In this document: positions 27,001 through 36,500 of the stretch, one piece after another
Layout: each line of letters starts with the position of its first letter
Position numbering within the stretch: the stretch's first letter is position 1
From: Apostichopus californicus
Taxonomy: Eukaryota; Echinodermata; Holothuroidea; Aspidochirotida; Stichopodidae
Length of the DNA: 64,000 bases
Direction of reading: 5' to 3'
Assembly (NCBI GenBank): GCA_020650975.1
Contig: JAIPMN010000242.1
Span: 1-64,000, forward strand
Notes under the pieces: model-generated
The model's database searches: none
The model's input: the letters and a program-made list of their open reading frames with translations, nothing else
Told to the model about the DNA's origin: nothing
Program-made: the position numbers and the translations under genes

Positions 27001-30000
27001 TCGGAACATAAACTCAATACTAACCAACAGTGTAAGCCTTTAAATGTAAGTTTGCATATAGAAGTTACACCATAGACCATAATTAAGTTGCAAATGTAGA
27101 AATTGGTTTGTACAGTCAATATTTAACTTAACATGGAAATTTGCACCCTAAGTTTTACAAGTTTACACACAACTGAAATTTTAACATGCAGTTGTACTAA
27201 TTAGTCCTACAGTCGTCGTGAAGCATTTATTGTCACCCAGTCACCATTGCCGAACACAGTAGAAGACTTCTGGAGACTGATATTTGATTGGAAGTGCTCT
27301 CTTATTGTGATGCTGAACGGAATTGACCCGACTGATGAGGTAGTTAAATCTTAGTTGTCGCCATATGTTCAATTGTGCAACTTAATGCTAAGTGCAAACA
27401 TTCTTAAACAGTGATTCATTCAGATTATTCGTTGCGTAGAGCAATTTTTTTGGACACTCTGATTTTATGTATAAAAGTCACACTTAAGGACATAGTTATA
27501 TTGTCTGATCATTATTCTACCGTTAGGTTCTTCTACTCATCTCTTCATTTTTATTTCTTGTTTTGTTTCCTTTATTTTCCTTTGTAAATATATATTGCTT
27601 TTGTAAAGGGAGATTGTTGTTAATTAAAGCACTGCTCCTTCAGGCCCTCTTGATATTTGTGTATACATACCATTGTCCCGCGGTTATCTTCGTGGAAGAA
27701 GACTCAAATTTTATAGTTAATGTTATAGAACTGAATGATCGTGACTGTGCTAGAGGAAATTTCCAGTGACTGACTGCAATATGCAGAAATATAGAGAAAC
27801 CAGGTGTCTAGGATCCTTGCAAACTGTACATTGCAAGAAACTACAGTTTTATTACAGCCCTCAATCCATGAGTTAAGTTTATGCGTCGCGAATAGTGAGA
27901 TTCTTGTGATTCATACGAAATGTTTTTTAAACGTCATTTGAATGTTCTATAAGATGAGGTATTTTATTCTTTATGTATGAAATGATCCATAAATCGTACT
28001 CTATGTAACCTCTTGACAACTGAAGTTTACCTCAGTCTAACAAATTTCCTTTTCATAGACGTGTGTTCAGTACTGGCCAGATCGTAATACCGTGGACTAT
28101 GGGTTTATGACGGTAGAGCTGTCAGACTCTAACGAACAAGATGGCTACTACTACAAGTATTTCAAAGTTTCCCACATAGATTCACAGGTCGGTATACTGG
28201 AGGAATGGTATGACTCTGACCATCGGCCAATCTCAATTGCTACAAATTTGGTATCAAAGAATTCATCCAAATATGCAATTAACGCCCTTTAACCTGTTTA
28301 GACGTAGTATCCAATTCGTATACGGTACGATATGTATCGCACTCCAATCAGTACTTTATATAAATACACAATATGAAACTCATGTACCTATACTAATAAA
28401 CTCCCTTTTCAATGTCCTTGAGTATTTTGTAACACATCCTCCCCTGTCCTTCCTAAAGAGGAACAATGAAATAATATCTAGCATAACTTTCAGTCACAAT
28501 ATATGGTGAAGAGATGCACACTCTTTTCTCTTATGCAAAGTATATATAGCCCAGAGTGATATATCTGATATGAAGTGTTATAGTGCTGATATAGGTGATA
28601 TGATTAAAAACGTTGGTTGTTTACATCAATATTTGGGTGATTGCTTAACCATACATCATTAATCAATGAACGCCTCCTTGTCTCCAGGAAATGTAGAGCC
28701 AAACATAAAGTTCCTATCAATTTAAATTAAAGGAACTTATCAGTACTTGATGAAAAAAAGAGGACGTAAATTCTAGTATGCAGAAAGATGTGCATGCATG
28801 ATAACCTGATGTTATATTGGACAATTCTACCAGCATTCATATTTCTGGCATTAATTTTTTTTTTGCTCAACCTGTAGAATCCGGTTAAAGTACACCATCT
28901 GCAGGCTAAAGCTTGGGATGAGAAAGATCTGCCAGGATTATTGAATTTTATCGATAAAGTTCAGAGTTTACAAGACACGTACTGTTCAGATTCAAAAGCA
29001 CTGGTTCACTGCATGTAAGTATAAGGATATACAAAGCGAATACCATGTTTTATATGCCGATACCATTCTTTTATTAAACATCTTCTAGTCTGAAAATATT
29101 AATAAGTAAAAAACAGAATCCCATGATACTATTTTGTTGTTCTTATCTTTTCTTCACGTAGGAATAGTGTTGATCGAAGTGGCGTCTTCCTGTGTGTTAA
29201 GTCGGAAATAGAGCGTGTACAGACAGAACGACGGGTTGACATATTTAACACTGTGAGGCAGCTCCGAGCCAGTAATCGTCATTTTGTTCAGTCAAGGGTA
29301 ATTACTTTTTGATATATAGATATATAGTTGTGGTACCATTTAGTTGGTTACTTGGTAATTTCACCTGCTACTTCTAATGATTGTTTTGTCATGGTAAAAT
29401 CGCATGATTTGAATTCATGGTACAGAAACTCAATCACCATCATTGACTACAGTAGAGATAACTGAGAATAAGAACATATTAAAAACACAGGTCTAATGTT
29501 CCTATCAACACAAGCCAACATATGTGAGAAACTCTATATACGACAACATCATACAACACTTTTCTGCATGTTTGTCGTTAATATTTATAACTGTTTATTT
29601 TCTGGCATGCGAATGACTACTGCAAATGCTGAATCTAATACAGTTAAGCTCTTGACTTAGCGGGATGGCCATTGGAAAACATCATACTTGATCATGCCCT
29701 CATAGCCGGTTTTGAATATCATATTATCTAAATCTTTTGCACCAGCTACGAGTTTAATATGGATCAAGAAAACGCTGTTTGCTACATATAGCTATTGTGT
29801 AATTTACCATACATTAATATACAAAGATTGATTCGGGCCATCTTTTACCCGAAGTTTTATATCCAACCAGAGTCTCTGTTCAGATTAACATAAATCAAAA
29901 ATGTATTGACTCTAAAGATTTCATACTGAGCTAAGTGTTGAACAGGGAGCTCAATGTTCCATCCGAACCTAGTGTATGCCAAGTCGTGCTTTAAGAGCCC

Positions 30001-30190
30001 TTACAGTCCCTTCCAAGCAGACATTTATAGAAACCATTATATGCCGATATATTATTACTGGTCCTTCTGATTCATTTTTTTGTCTTGTTAACAGGAAGAT
30101 TATATCCTATGTCATCAACTTCTGCAGCAATACTTATCCCCTCCTTCACTGACTGAGCCAGCTTTATATGCCAACATTACTCTACTATAA
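12004..30190 (+). CDS. Receptor tyrosine phosphatase with Tie-like ectodomain (paralog 2)
   Basis: Exons in phase: 12004-12088, 12442-12774, 12974-13240, 14023-14157, 15770-15919, 16400-16522, 17037-17183, 17477-17770, 17862-18176, 18502-18572, 18781-19000, 19328-19424, 20323-20522, 21186-21273, 22541-22617, 22872-22908, 23295-23392, 23647-23772, 24279-24427, 25085-25220, 25767-25895, 26259-26349, 26827-26903, 27205-27339, 28059-28187, 28878-29014, 29162-29297, 30095-30190 (TAA at 30188). These give about 1358 residues; one or more short juxtamembrane exons of 3k+2 bases are still needed between 19424 and 20323. Order: signal peptide, two Ig-like regions, four EGF-like exons, Ig-like region, two FN3, transmembrane helix, D1, degenerate D2, tail. 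The ectodomain follows Tie1/Tie2 in order and in local sequence (DAGVY...[21 protein letters not shown]). Tie2 has a kinase here, so this is a different receptor class. Ligand and substrate are unknown. Confidence 0.88.
12442..13240 (+). other. Two N-terminal Ig-like regions (Tie Ig1/Ig2 counterpart)
   Basis: Exon 12442-12774 encodes about residues 29-139, with a Cys pair in YQCYV and FDCTAYV and a Trp-rich middle. Exon 12974-13240 (about residues 140-228) has FRWIKD and [13 protein letters not shown] and ends in LNLLIVR. In human Tie2, as I recall it, the second Ig domain has DAGVYSARYIGG and ends in RLIVRRC just before the EGF repeats. The match is at the same place in the same order. Several N-glycosylation sequons (NDT, NVS) are visible. 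The first Ig Cys of the second domain is not obvious. Confidence 0.78.
13498..13743. repeat. 18-bp minisatellite (aagaagtaatgcattaac)
   Basis: About 14 imperfect copies of an 18-base unit based on GTAATGCATTAACAAGAA lie in the intron between the second Ig exon and the first EGF exon of paralog 2. Copies at the edges are more degenerate, and the central six differ at only one or two bases. Confidence 0.9.
14023..17183 (+). other. Four EGF-like exons, Tie-type cysteine pattern
   Basis: Four phase-1 exons each encode one Cys-rich module: 14023-14157 (ACPATRW...[12 protein letters not shown]), 15770-15919 ([11 protein letters not shown]...[11 protein letters not shown]), 16400-16522 ([11 protein letters not shown]) and 17037-17183 ([11 protein letters not shown]). 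Tie2 has three such modules. The first two line up closely with its CICPPGFMGRTC and YGCSCATGWKGLQC segments, and the third resembles CHPGFYGPDC. The fourth module is extra. All flanking introns are phase 1, so modules can be gained or lost without breaking frame. Confidence 0.85.
17477..19000 (+). other. Membrane-proximal Ig-like and two FN3 regions
   Basis: Exon 17477-17770 (about residues 414-511) has a Cys pair in [10 protein letters not shown] and [11 protein letters not shown] and matches an Ig fold. Exon 17862-18176 is a complete fibronectin III domain: VTISWSPW, then GYTLYFRK, then [20 protein letters not shown]. Tie2 FN3-1 has the same [22 protein letters not shown] pattern. Exons 18502-18572 and 18781-19000 split a second FN3 (FTVVISWK, then NLTIYYRSR, then [14 protein letters not shown]). 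Tie2 has a third FN3 that I do not see here. Confidence 0.82.
19328..19424 (+). other. Transmembrane exon of paralog 2
   Basis: The exon joins the FN3 exon in phase 1 (GAA at the join) and reads [12 protein letters not shown], then [16 protein letters not shown], then QRK. That is a single helix of about 23 hydrophobic residues followed by basic residues, as in a type I membrane protein. It ends at 19424 before GTGAGC in phase 2, a phase that does not fit the next recognised exon at 20323. Confidence 0.8.
19441..19530. repeat. Degenerate TTAACTT-type short repeat
   Basis: A run of words such as ACTTAACT, GACTTAAC and CTCGACTT lies directly after the donor of the transmembrane exon. It is a low-complexity patch with no coding content. 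Confidence 0.6.
20323..21273 (+). other. Juxtamembrane exons leading into D1
   Basis: Exon 20323-20522 (phase 1 start, after the pyrimidine-rich acceptor ctacatttctag) encodes an acidic segment, then [20 protein letters not shown], which resembles the usual RPTP wedge region. VYDNV holds a possible phosphotyrosine site. Exon 21186-21273 reads [12 protein letters not shown] and [11 protein letters not shown], the KNRY-type motif that opens PTP domain D1. Confidence 0.75.
22541..25895 (+). other. PTP domain D1 (active) of paralog 2
   Basis: Together with the KNRF motif at the end of the previous exon, these exons form a complete D1: YDHSRVVL and YYNANYIT (22541-22617), GDKTFIACQ (22872-22908), [19 protein letters not shown] (23295-23392), CLQYWPK (23647-23772), the WPD loop [10 protein letters not shown] (24279-24427), and the P-loop HC plus SAGVGRTG across the 24427/25085 intron. 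The C-terminal helices follow at 25767-25895. Cys, Arg and Asp of the catalytic mechanism are all present. The P-loop is split by an intron of 657 bases between the second and third base of the Ser codon, as in the paralog. Confidence 0.9.
26827..30190 (+). other. PTP domain D2 (degenerate) and YAN tail of paralog 2
   Basis: D2 spans GYINAFTVD (26827-26903), [14 protein letters not shown] (27205-27339), [14 protein letters not shown] (28059-28187), [10 protein letters not shown] in the WPD position (28878-29014) and HCMNSVDRSG in the P-loop position (29014/29162). Cys and Arg keep the CX5R spacing, but the loop glycines and the WPD Asp are missing. The final exon ends [14 protein letters not shown] chose the acceptor at 27205 over a weaker AG six bases downstream because only that one keeps the frame. 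Confidence 0.86.
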
Positions 30191-30381
30191 ATATCCACAA
30201 GTTGTGACATCATATCTGGAAATCAGTCTCTATCATTGAATATACTAGAATTATTGTTCACTTTTTCAAAGAGCCGTAGCAAGTTTTAGTTGTAAAGTTA
30301 TTGCATTCATGATAAGTGACGTTTTATTATCATTTTCTTCATACTTCTAACTGGATTATCAAACCAATTAAACGTAATATC

Positions 30382-30387
30382 AATAAA
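30382..30387 (+). terminator. Candidate polyadenylation signal of paralog 2
   Basis: AATAAA lies 192 bases after the stop codon at 30188-30190 and is followed by T/GT-rich sequence (ggtttattgattc). Distance and context fit a short 3' UTR. Confidence 0.5.
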
Positions 30388-33300
30388 CATGGTTTATTGA
30401 TTCTATTCTTGTCAAGAAACATTTCAACTTTAGTGAATTAGGCCTATTTGAGTTTCAATATGCCATTCAAATGATTTTGACTTTCAGTTTTTTTGTTTTT
30501 TTGTTTATTTCCTGAATTAGCCAGTAAGATACAGCTCGTACGTTTTGTATTGTTTATAGTACGTTTATATCTCATACCTAGTAAATAATAACTTTAACTT
30601 GATCCTCATCATTTATCACCTATATATAGTTAAATTCAGTAATACTTAATATGGAATACTACCAACTGCACCTGTTACTGTTACCTGTACTTGATTGTGA
30701 ATCAATATTTACATTACTGTGCCAAGTTAAGCGTTACAATTATCTCTGCTTCATATTCATATACAATCATATTATACGTAATTGGAACACTAACGACTAC
30801 ACAATGCCAGTTACAACTATCGTCCATCAAGTAAAGTTACTGGATTGGTCAAAGTGACCCGTGTAATATTTTAAAGATCTGCTTTCTTTTAGTCTTTTAT
30901 GCATACTGTAAATTTTAACATAATTAATGAAATTAAATGTTTATTTCATTCTCTTCTCCGCGATGTAAAGAATAGATCGTTAATATTGATCATAGTTAAT
31001 TACGATGTTTGCATAAATCTTTACATCAGTTACCTTTTTCAAAAGATATGTGAATGTTGTGTAACCCCTTTGTATTGCGCCAACGTCGGTAAAGTCAGCA
31101 ATATTGCTTGATGGATCGAAAGAGGAAGAATTCAAACAGTTGACAAACGAATTGGAACAACATTTCTTGCTGGTTTTAACCATGACCAATTGATCCTTCA
31201 ATTATTATCCTGTTAAAATAAACTGAAAATAGTTTCATATTGTTTGACAAAAGTGAAAGCTATAGGGGAAACTCAGGAAGGTGCAAACGACTTAAATACT
31301 CCCTATCATTATAAATACATGATCCATTATGCGTTCTATTCTCATCCAGATAAAATAAACGAATTCATTCAAAGTGATACCTAGATTGCTTGTCGTTTCA
31401 CAGTTAATATAAACAACTCTCTGTTATCACTTCCCTTGGTGAAAGTCCCACTAAGGTGTTCACGGAGAATTGACAATCTGGAAAATTTGTATGCTGTGCA
31501 ATTTGTGTGCATTGAGTGATGTAACAAATCATTGCTTTAAAACATACCAACAATCCATCAAGTTGTCTGGCGTTGAAACAAAAACACATGCCGATATATA
31601 TTATGAAGGGAGGTAATAATATAATTTAAGCGTGATATGCCAATACCACAGTAATTATTTTACAACTGCATAATCTTAACGCGACTATCATATTTCAATA
31701 CTTTTATCCCCGTGGGGTCGTCCACCTTTATAAATGGACCATATCAAGTTCTTCAAGCTTAGATACAAGTCTTCTATACTCGACATTTTATAGAGAATTT
31801 TTCACACTCAGTAAACTAACAAATATTTTACTTCCCGGTATAAAACTTTTGATAACACCGTAAAAGTGTAAATCAGTTTAAAAGAAACAGCTGATATCAT
31901 AATATATTCGGAACTTTCGCCAACAAAGTTATACTGAATCTTAAGATCAACAGCACTTGCCCCATATACGCTAGAAAGTCAAATATAGTTCCTCGTGAAC
32001 CAACTTCAAAAAATTATTTTACTAACAACATCAAATATTTTCCTCACTGAGATATTTTGTTCGTATTTACCACTACTCAATATAACTGGAAATGATTCGG
32101 ACCAGCAGGAAATTTCAATATTTTTAGCAATTATGCTTGGACATCACATAGTAACTTCCATAGTTCCTGTTATGAAACGTCGCTGTATAAGAGACAGAGA
32201 ATTTACAGGTACGCCACACAACTCCACTCTTCCCCAATTCTCAGCCCCATAGATCCACTTTACCGGGACATCCCACCATAAAGTAACCTTACAAAGCTCC
32301 TGCTATGAAACGTCGCTCAATAGGTACTTTATCTAGAAAATCACACATGAAAGTTTAATACCGCCCTCCCCAACTCGACATAATCCGCTTACGTCACATA
32401 ACCCAGAACGGGTTTACTTTTATGGTAGAAGCTTAGACAAAAGCACGAGAACGAAATTCCAATTATGACGTCATTGTTACCAATTGACCGATTATCTGTC
32501 CAGATACTTTACACCTTAGTAGTGGGGTATGGTTCCTTCTATAACACGTCAGTAAAAAAACGACCCTTAACCCAAAATCCTTACATGACATCACCATTGC
32601 ATATAATGATCACAGTTGCAACCCAATAGTTCCAAAAGACCTGGACACAAGTACATACTAACCATTTTCTTTTTAATAGTTACTCAGGATAGACGGGCAT
32701 TAAATGTTAAACATGACGTCACCATTGGCAAGCTTACCCGTTCCTAGCCCATGTCTTCTTACTCCGGGACACCATAACATGATACCGAACATTGGTTCTG
32801 TTATGAGACGTCAATGTCAGCAGGAAATATATTAACAAGAATACGACACATGACGTCATCAATGCCAAAATGAACTGTTGATTGCGCCATTGAATAATTT
32901 TTTTTTTAATCCCAAGGGGTTTATTTCGACGAAACCATCGTACTATGTATGTTGTCGTTATTATTGTGTAACTGCAACCATCGATGAAACGTTCTTTGCT
33001 TAATGAATACATTAATCCTTCCGACTCTGTAATGATTAAAATACCGTTTCATTGCTCTCTATTTTTCATTGTCGTAAACAGGTAGAAAAACGCCTTTCCC
33101 AGATGGTTCAAAATTCTCCTTGTTGTGTCTGTGAACTTTTTCTTAGTGAAGTATATAATTATCCACATCCAAAAACGACTCTTTCCCATTGTTTGAAAAA
33201 CCACCCTGGTGGCGTGTCCTTTGATTACTCAAGTTGTTTACGCATTTTAGTAAGTTAAGACACCTTGGTATGGTAAAGGTATACATTCCTCAGGTGAGCT

Positions 33301-33514
33301 ACTTTAATCGATCGTTTTGCTGCAATTGAATGGCCGCACCTCTTCATATGGAACAAAATTGAACGTTCCTCTTTAAATCACACTTGGAGCAGAAACTGTT
33401 CATTCGTAAATATACACTCCTCTCTATAATCAGTTTTCTTTGGTGACGTTTCTTCAGAAGTAAAATCAAACTTATACTTACCTCACAGCAAAAAAGGGTC
33501 ATTATTAACTAAAC
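30388..33514. other. Intergenic region upstream of the GATA-type gene
   Basis: No splice-bounded coding exon was recognised. The first half is AT-rich and featureless to my eye. The second half, about 32160-32870, is a diverged repeat array described separately. The promoter of the gene starting at 33515 should lie in the last few hundred bases. Confidence 0.4.
32166..32870. repeat. Diverged tandem array with CRE-like TGACGTCA sites
   Basis: Two words recur at roughly 120-140 base intervals. GAAACGTC or a close variant is at 32174, 32307 and 32805. TGACGTCA is perfect at 32466, 32714 and 32851, with TGACATCA at 32586; the flanks of these are similar (acATGACGTCAccATTG). The copies have drifted and the unit borders are unclear. 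TGACGTCA is the consensus palindrome for CREB/ATF factors. The array lies 650-1350 bases before the ATG at 33515. Confidence 0.55.
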
Positions 33515-36500
33515 ATGGAGCATTCTTGGGAATGTAAGCTCTCTTCGTCTGATTATGAGAAGTATAAAGCATTCTTTCCGGATCTCAATAACAAAAATGG
33601 TTCTTTTTTCCGTCCATGGATGGATACATTATTGACGATTGATGAAAATCCAAGTGAAAGTTTGAAACCTGTGGCAAGCGAAAGATCGAAAGAAAGAATG
33701 TAAGTATCACTACCATCGCATTGGTCATCTTGTATTCTGGCCATTATAACAATATCTTACTTTTTATTATTTAGTTTCTCCATTATCCGATCTCAAAAAG
33801 ACGGTTATTTGTTAAAGTAGATCATTGTAATTTCAGTAAGTTTTGATTTAGTGAGCGATTTAACATTAATAATACTATTCTGCTTATAAATGCAATAATG
33901 TCTCTCGTAAATATCGGTCTTAACTTTGTGATATCAACTATAAGTCAGCCACAAAGTTCAATCAGTGCGTTCCATAAGCATGTCAATGTGACACCTATAA
34001 ACATGTAAGAGTTTATCACAAACTAAACATATATCCCAATATATAAGGGTAACATAAAAATACTGTGATCTTTACTTTGTGGAATGTTAATTTTGAATGA
34101 TCATCATACGTGCATTAAGAAACCAATCTGTTTACTAAACTTCCATACCCCTCTCCTACATGTGTAGATTTCAACGTTTGTACAATCAGACCGACTGATG
34201 CCAGCGTCACACCCTTTTTCATCAGGCTAGTTCAAAACCACGCTTTCGAAGCATTAAGTAGGTTAGGACGGTACAAAAATGTATTCAGTGAGACTTACAT
34301 GCGGTATTATTGATCGTTTATGGTGTAATTTGCCCGCATTTTTTTACTTAGCTGTGCTTAATCTATACAGAGTTCCTTGATTCATGTAACTACTGCTGAT
34401 CACCAAATTGATTGAGTTTATGCACTACGTATCAATGTAACCTGGCAAACTGCACAGAGCTAAATAGAGAGGACACTGCTACGTTTGAAAGGAATACTTC
34501 AAGTGGAAGAAGCCTCCATAGTATATACGTATTTATCGGCCGCAAAACTAACTCAACATTATCAGGTATAATGTAATTTGCAACCTGAGAGCAACATATA
34601 TTTGAAATTACAACAAAATCCCAAAATGTTTCAATATAACGAACGTCTAGAGTGTCTGGCGTATGTGACGTCACGGATTCAGTTTCTTCCATACTTCAAA
34701 TATTTACTCAATCAGAACAATACCATTATTATGGCAAATGCCATGGTTACAGTGTGTGGTGAAGGAAGGCAGGTGACTGAAGATCCACCAAATAACACTC
34801 TATAGGTTTACCTGCGAATTTCCACAACTTAGCGCTCAGGCCGATTCCAGATATTAAAGGGATATTGCGGTTGCATACATAGTGGCACCAATACGTAAGA
34901 GAACAATATTCCACACTATTCATTGAAATATATACCCACATCAGTATATTGTTCCTAACTCTTATAGTTGCTTGAAGGTAGCATATTGTTACCAGATAAA
35001 AACATTCCTCACTCTAGAGAGTACGGTGATTTGCGATGTCATCATTACAGGTGCTCAGAAACAGTCATTTTGATGTAACCTTAAACTGTGATGTATTTAA
35101 TTTTATTGCCAATAATTTCTGCATCCACAATTCATTAATATAATATATGCAACATGTTTTGCAATGGTATTATTTTTCTCAGTGGATTAATGATGTTGTA
35201 TCTTATGAAGAATAACAAAGACATTTTCGTGACAATGGCCTTCATGACATTGCTAGCTTGCTTCATCTTCCGAGTTTCCTTCATTAATATTTACAAAAGT
35301 TTGAAGAAAAAATTCTCCACGATTCAGAATGCTATTGAGATTAAGTAGTTCTGACCTAAATATGCAGAAAATACTCAGCAATTATGTTTAAGAATAAACA
35401 TCAGCCTCGAGATTATCCTTTGTAAGTCAGCCATGACTGTTGCACATGAGTAAAGCAGCTAAGTTTGGCCCTCAATTTTGTTACTTACCATCATGCAAGT
35501 AGTACTCAAAGTATAATTGCTATTGTTCAGGGTAAGACTCCCTCAAGTCACCCACCTACAATTCTTCCAGTCAGTATTAGTCACACGTGAAAGAATATAT
35601 TGGAGAAAATGTCAAATTTTGATGGTTCTGAAATCGCTAATTCAAATGAAATTATAGTAAAGCAAACACGCTACATCGTTAGTGATAAGTATTGTCTCGA
35701 CATTTGTTAACATCAACTCAAAGGGCTGCTTTAAACTGAATGTAAATTCAGCATTAAGTTAATCCGACTTGACAAGTGGCATGAATGGGCTAAAGAAATA
35801 ACTTTTTTGTTAAGTAGTTTGAAAACCAGGTGTTCCAAATTTCTATCACACATATACCTTTTTTGTTTCGAATACGTTTTATAGAGAAGCTTCAATCGAG
35901 TTGGACCCCACCGAATTAGAGAAGGAAAACAGTTCAGAGGCAACTGTCCACAGATTGGAAACTACATCTCCACAAGATAGTGCCCGTAAACGTCGCAAAC
36001 CGTCACGACCACATCGCAGCGCAAAAGCAGATGATCCTACTTTTCGTGGAGTTACCGTTGCGGTGAAAACGTACCTGTCTCGCCTTCATAGGAGCAGACA
36101 TTGGCAGTCACAGTTGCTCATCAAGTCTTATTTTAAGTGAGTGTAGATGAAAATTGAGTTGCCGAAAGTAATGAAAATGTTACTAGCAATATATGAGGGC
36201 TCTTTGCCACACACGCAGGAACAAATCCTTTCCAGAGAGAGGCGGGCTGGGGGGGACAAGCAAAGAGTTTGGGAAACAACCATTATGGAAAGTGAAAAAT
36301 GCTCTTGAACAACACGTATATTAGAGGAAAATTTAGAATGCAGAGGGGTTACAAGTCTGTTATACCGGCTAGGGGAAACTTGGGAGCTAGCATCATTTGG
36401 AGGGGGAGGATCACCCCCTCATCCACCCCTCTCCCCTCCCTTGGCGCCGCCAAATCACATGCATGCACAGTCTTTTCGCTCTTTCAACGAATCTGTTTTA

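Noticed and set aside
27211-27339. Alternative acceptor for the first full D2 exon, six bases downstream of the chosen one
   Set aside because: The downstream AG shifts nothing in length mod 3 as counted from 27205 but removes the conserved Ser-Tyr before RR, and the same upstream acceptor exists in paralog 1 at 4057-4058.
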